Origin: DATAPE01 sp034667545
Lineage (GTDB): Bacteria; Actinomycetota; CADDZG01; WHSQ01
DNA: 14,572 bases
Direction: 5' to 3'
NCBI GenBank assembly: GCA_034667545.1
Contig: JAXDJR010000003.1
Coordinates: 1-14,572 of the forward strand
The notes beneath the pieces were generated by a model. The model was not told the DNA's origin and did not search any database. It saw nothing but the letters and a program-made list of their open reading frames with translations. Position 1 is the first letter of the stretch. Each line of letters begins with the position of its first letter. Below are positions 13,146 to 14,572 of the stretch, piece after piece. The position numbers and the translations under genes are program-made.

Positions 13146-14572
13146 ATGGCCGAAACTAAGCCTTACCTGATCGCTGGAGAGTGGCGGTCGAACGCGACCA
13201 CCTTCGATGTCAAAAGCCCGTACGACGACAGCGTTGTGGCCTCGGTGGCGTCACCTTCCGACGCCGACGCTGAAGCTGCGGTGGCAGCCGCTGCCGACGT
13301 CTTCGACGAGACCCGCAAGCTGCCGGTCCATCGGCGAGCCGACGCGCTGATGCACATCTCCCACCGCCTCGAAGAGCGGGCTGACGAGGTCGCCGAAGTG
13401 ATTGCCCGCGAGGGCGGAAAACCGATCAAGTGGGCAAAGGTCGAGGCCGCGCGCGGGATCTCTACCTTCCGATGGGCGGCCGAGGAGTGTCGCCGAGAAT
13501 CCGGGACCATCATGAGGTTCGACACCGAAGCGTCGCTCGGGGCCCGGCTTGGCTTAGTGCGACGCTTCCCCCTGGGACCTGTCCTGGCCATCGCCCCGTT
13601 CAACTTTCCGGTGAACCTGGTCGCCCACAAGATGGCCCCGGCGCTCGCCGTGGGAGCTCCCATCGTGATCAAACCGGCGACCAAGACCCCCCTTGGAGCG
13701 CTGCTCCTGGGCGAACTTTTCTCCGAGACGGACCTCCCTCCTGCTATGTGTTCCATCCTTCCCGTGGGTGGCTCCAAAGCCGGCGACCTGGCGGCGGATG
13801 ACCGCTTCGCCAAGATCACCTTCACCGGCTCTACCGAGATCGGATGGAGCCTGCGCGAACGGTCACCCAAAAAGGCAATCACGTTGGAGCTGGGAGGTAA
13901 CGCAGGCGTGATCGTGCATTCCGACGCCGACCTCGATAAGGCCGCCCAGCGCATCGCCTACGGTGGTTACTACCAAGCCGGTCAGTCCTGCATCTCGGTG
14001 CAGCGCGTATTGGTGCATTCGAGTGTGGCCGACGAGTTCACCGGCCGGATGATCGACGAGGTGGAGAAGCTAAAGACCGGCGACCCGATGGACCCGAACA
14101 CCGACGTCGGCCCCCTCATCGACCATGACTCGCTCGAGCGTGTCTCTGCCTGGGTGGACGAGGCGGTGCAAGCGGGGGCCGAGATCTTGACCGGCGGAAA
14201 GCGTGAGGACCCGTTCTACCTGCCTACCGTGCTCGGCAAGACGCAGCCTCGCATGAAGGTGCGCTCTGAGGAGATATTCGGCCCGGTGACGACCATTGAG
14301 ACCTACGACGATTTCGAGTCCGCTATCGCCGATGTGAACGACACCAAATACGGTCTTCAGGCCGGGATATTTACTTCTGACGTGCGGCTCTTGATGCTCG
14401 CCCACCGCGACATCGAGGTAGGTGGTGTGATCGCAAACGACGTTTCGTCGTGGAGAGCAGATCAGATGCCATACGGGGGAATGAAGGATTCCGGCGTCGG
14501 ACGCGAGGGTTTGCGCTATGCCATGGACGAGATGACCCAGCCCAAGATCCTGGTCCTGTCAGACATAGCGCT
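13146..14572 (+). CDS. NAD(P)-dependent aldehyde dehydrogenase (3' end outside window)
   Basis: Oxidises an aldehyde to the acid with NAD(P)+, by a cysteine thiohemiacetal mechanism in the cytoplasm. 475 codons are present, close to full length for the family, so the stop is probably just beyond the edge. Catalytic residues are in place: N153 (APFNFPVN), E248 (LELGGNAG) and C282 (GQSCISVQR). Also seen are the coenzyme-binding K in IVIKPATKTPLG, FTGSTEIG, SEEIFGPVTTI and the final MPYGGMKDSGVGREG. The ending (RYAMDEMTQPKILVL) resembles lactaldehyde/glyceraldehyde-type dehydrogenases more than betaine-aldehyde types, but the substrate cannot be fixed. ATG 13146 has a good Shine-Dalgarno. It is transcribed away from the redox cluster. 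Confidence 0.95.
   Translation, partial: MAETKPYLIAGEWRSNATTFDVKSPYDDSVVASVASPSDADAEAAVAAAADVFDETRKLPVHRRADALMHISHRLEERADEVAEVIAREGGKPIKWAKVEAARGISTFRWAAEECRRESGTIMRFDTEASLGARLGLVRRFPLGPVLAIAPFNFPVNLVAHKMAPALAVGAPIVIKPATKTPLGALLLGELFSETDLPPAMCSILPVGGSKAGDLAADDRFAKITFTGSTEIGWSLRERSPKKAITLELGGNAGVIVHSDADLDKAAQRIAYGGYYQAGQSCISVQRVLVHSSVADEFTGRMIDEVEKLKTGDPMDPNTDVGPLIDHDSLERVSAWVDEAVQAGAEILTGGKREDPFYLPTVLGKTQPRMKVRSEEIFGPVTTIETYDDFESAIADVNDTKYGLQAGIFTSDVRLLMLAHRDIEVGGVIANDVSSWRADQMPYGGMKDSGVGREGLRYAMDEMTQPKILVLSDIA

Noticed and set aside
1..14572. Search for CRISPR arrays, tRNA or rRNA genes, insertion sequences, integrase sites or phage genes
   Set aside because: I saw no regular spaced repeats, no cloverleaf-like gene, no transposase or integrase motif and no flanking direct repeats. 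The window reads as ordinary chromosome.

Overview
The window looks like chromosomal DNA of a moderately high-GC actinobacterium-like organism. It carries a wax ester synthase/diacylglycerol acyltransferase, GTG/TTG/CTG starts, a SigF/SigB-like promoter, and several genes that look leaderless. The lineage is inferred from gene content and style only. No rRNA, tRNA, CRISPR array, insertion sequence or phage gene was seen.

Left (1-5304, + strand): a tight three-gene DNA-repair operon, HerA-like ATPase, SbcD (Mre11) nuclease, SbcC (Rad50) ATPase. The HerA-like and sbcD genes are 10 nt apart; sbcD and sbcC overlap by 4 nt. sbcD appears to start at a CTG codon, because no conventional start lies upstream of its first catalytic motif. 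Centre-left (5357-7403): a KDPG/KDPGal aldolase (+) converges on a WS/DGAT acyltransferase (-), which is divergent from rmuC (7469-8557, +). rmuC ends at a strong bidirectional terminator shared with a convergent csbD-like stress gene (8630-8809, -), which has a perfect Shine-Dalgarno and a SigF/SigB-type promoter.

Centre-right (9063-9409, +): two overlapping small genes, a 58-aa C2H2-like putative zinc protein and a 57-aa acidic protein, the first with a near-perfect 10-nt Shine-Dalgarno. Right (9496-12945, all -): in transcription order, an 80-aa unknown protein, a glycine-tailed lipoprotein, a four-helix cytochrome b, a sulfite-oxidase-like molybdopterin protein with an extra N-terminal helical region, and a P1-family self-processing peptidase. 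The lipoprotein, cytochrome b and molybdopterin protein may form a membrane redox module. The far right (13146-end, +) is an aldehyde dehydrogenase that runs off the window nearly complete.

No gene-free stretch exceeds 300 bases once the small genes are counted. The longest are 8810-9062 (csbD promoter plus leader of the small-gene pair) and 12946-13145 (promoter region of the 80-aa gene, a GC-rich hairpin, and the leader of the aldehyde dehydrogenase). The strongest unusual signals are the HerA-SbcD-SbcC operon with its atypical P-loop and CTG start, a recurring TANNNT box 6-8 nt before genes lacking a Shine-Dalgarno, the small-gene pair, and the molybdopterin/cytochrome b/lipoprotein cluster.
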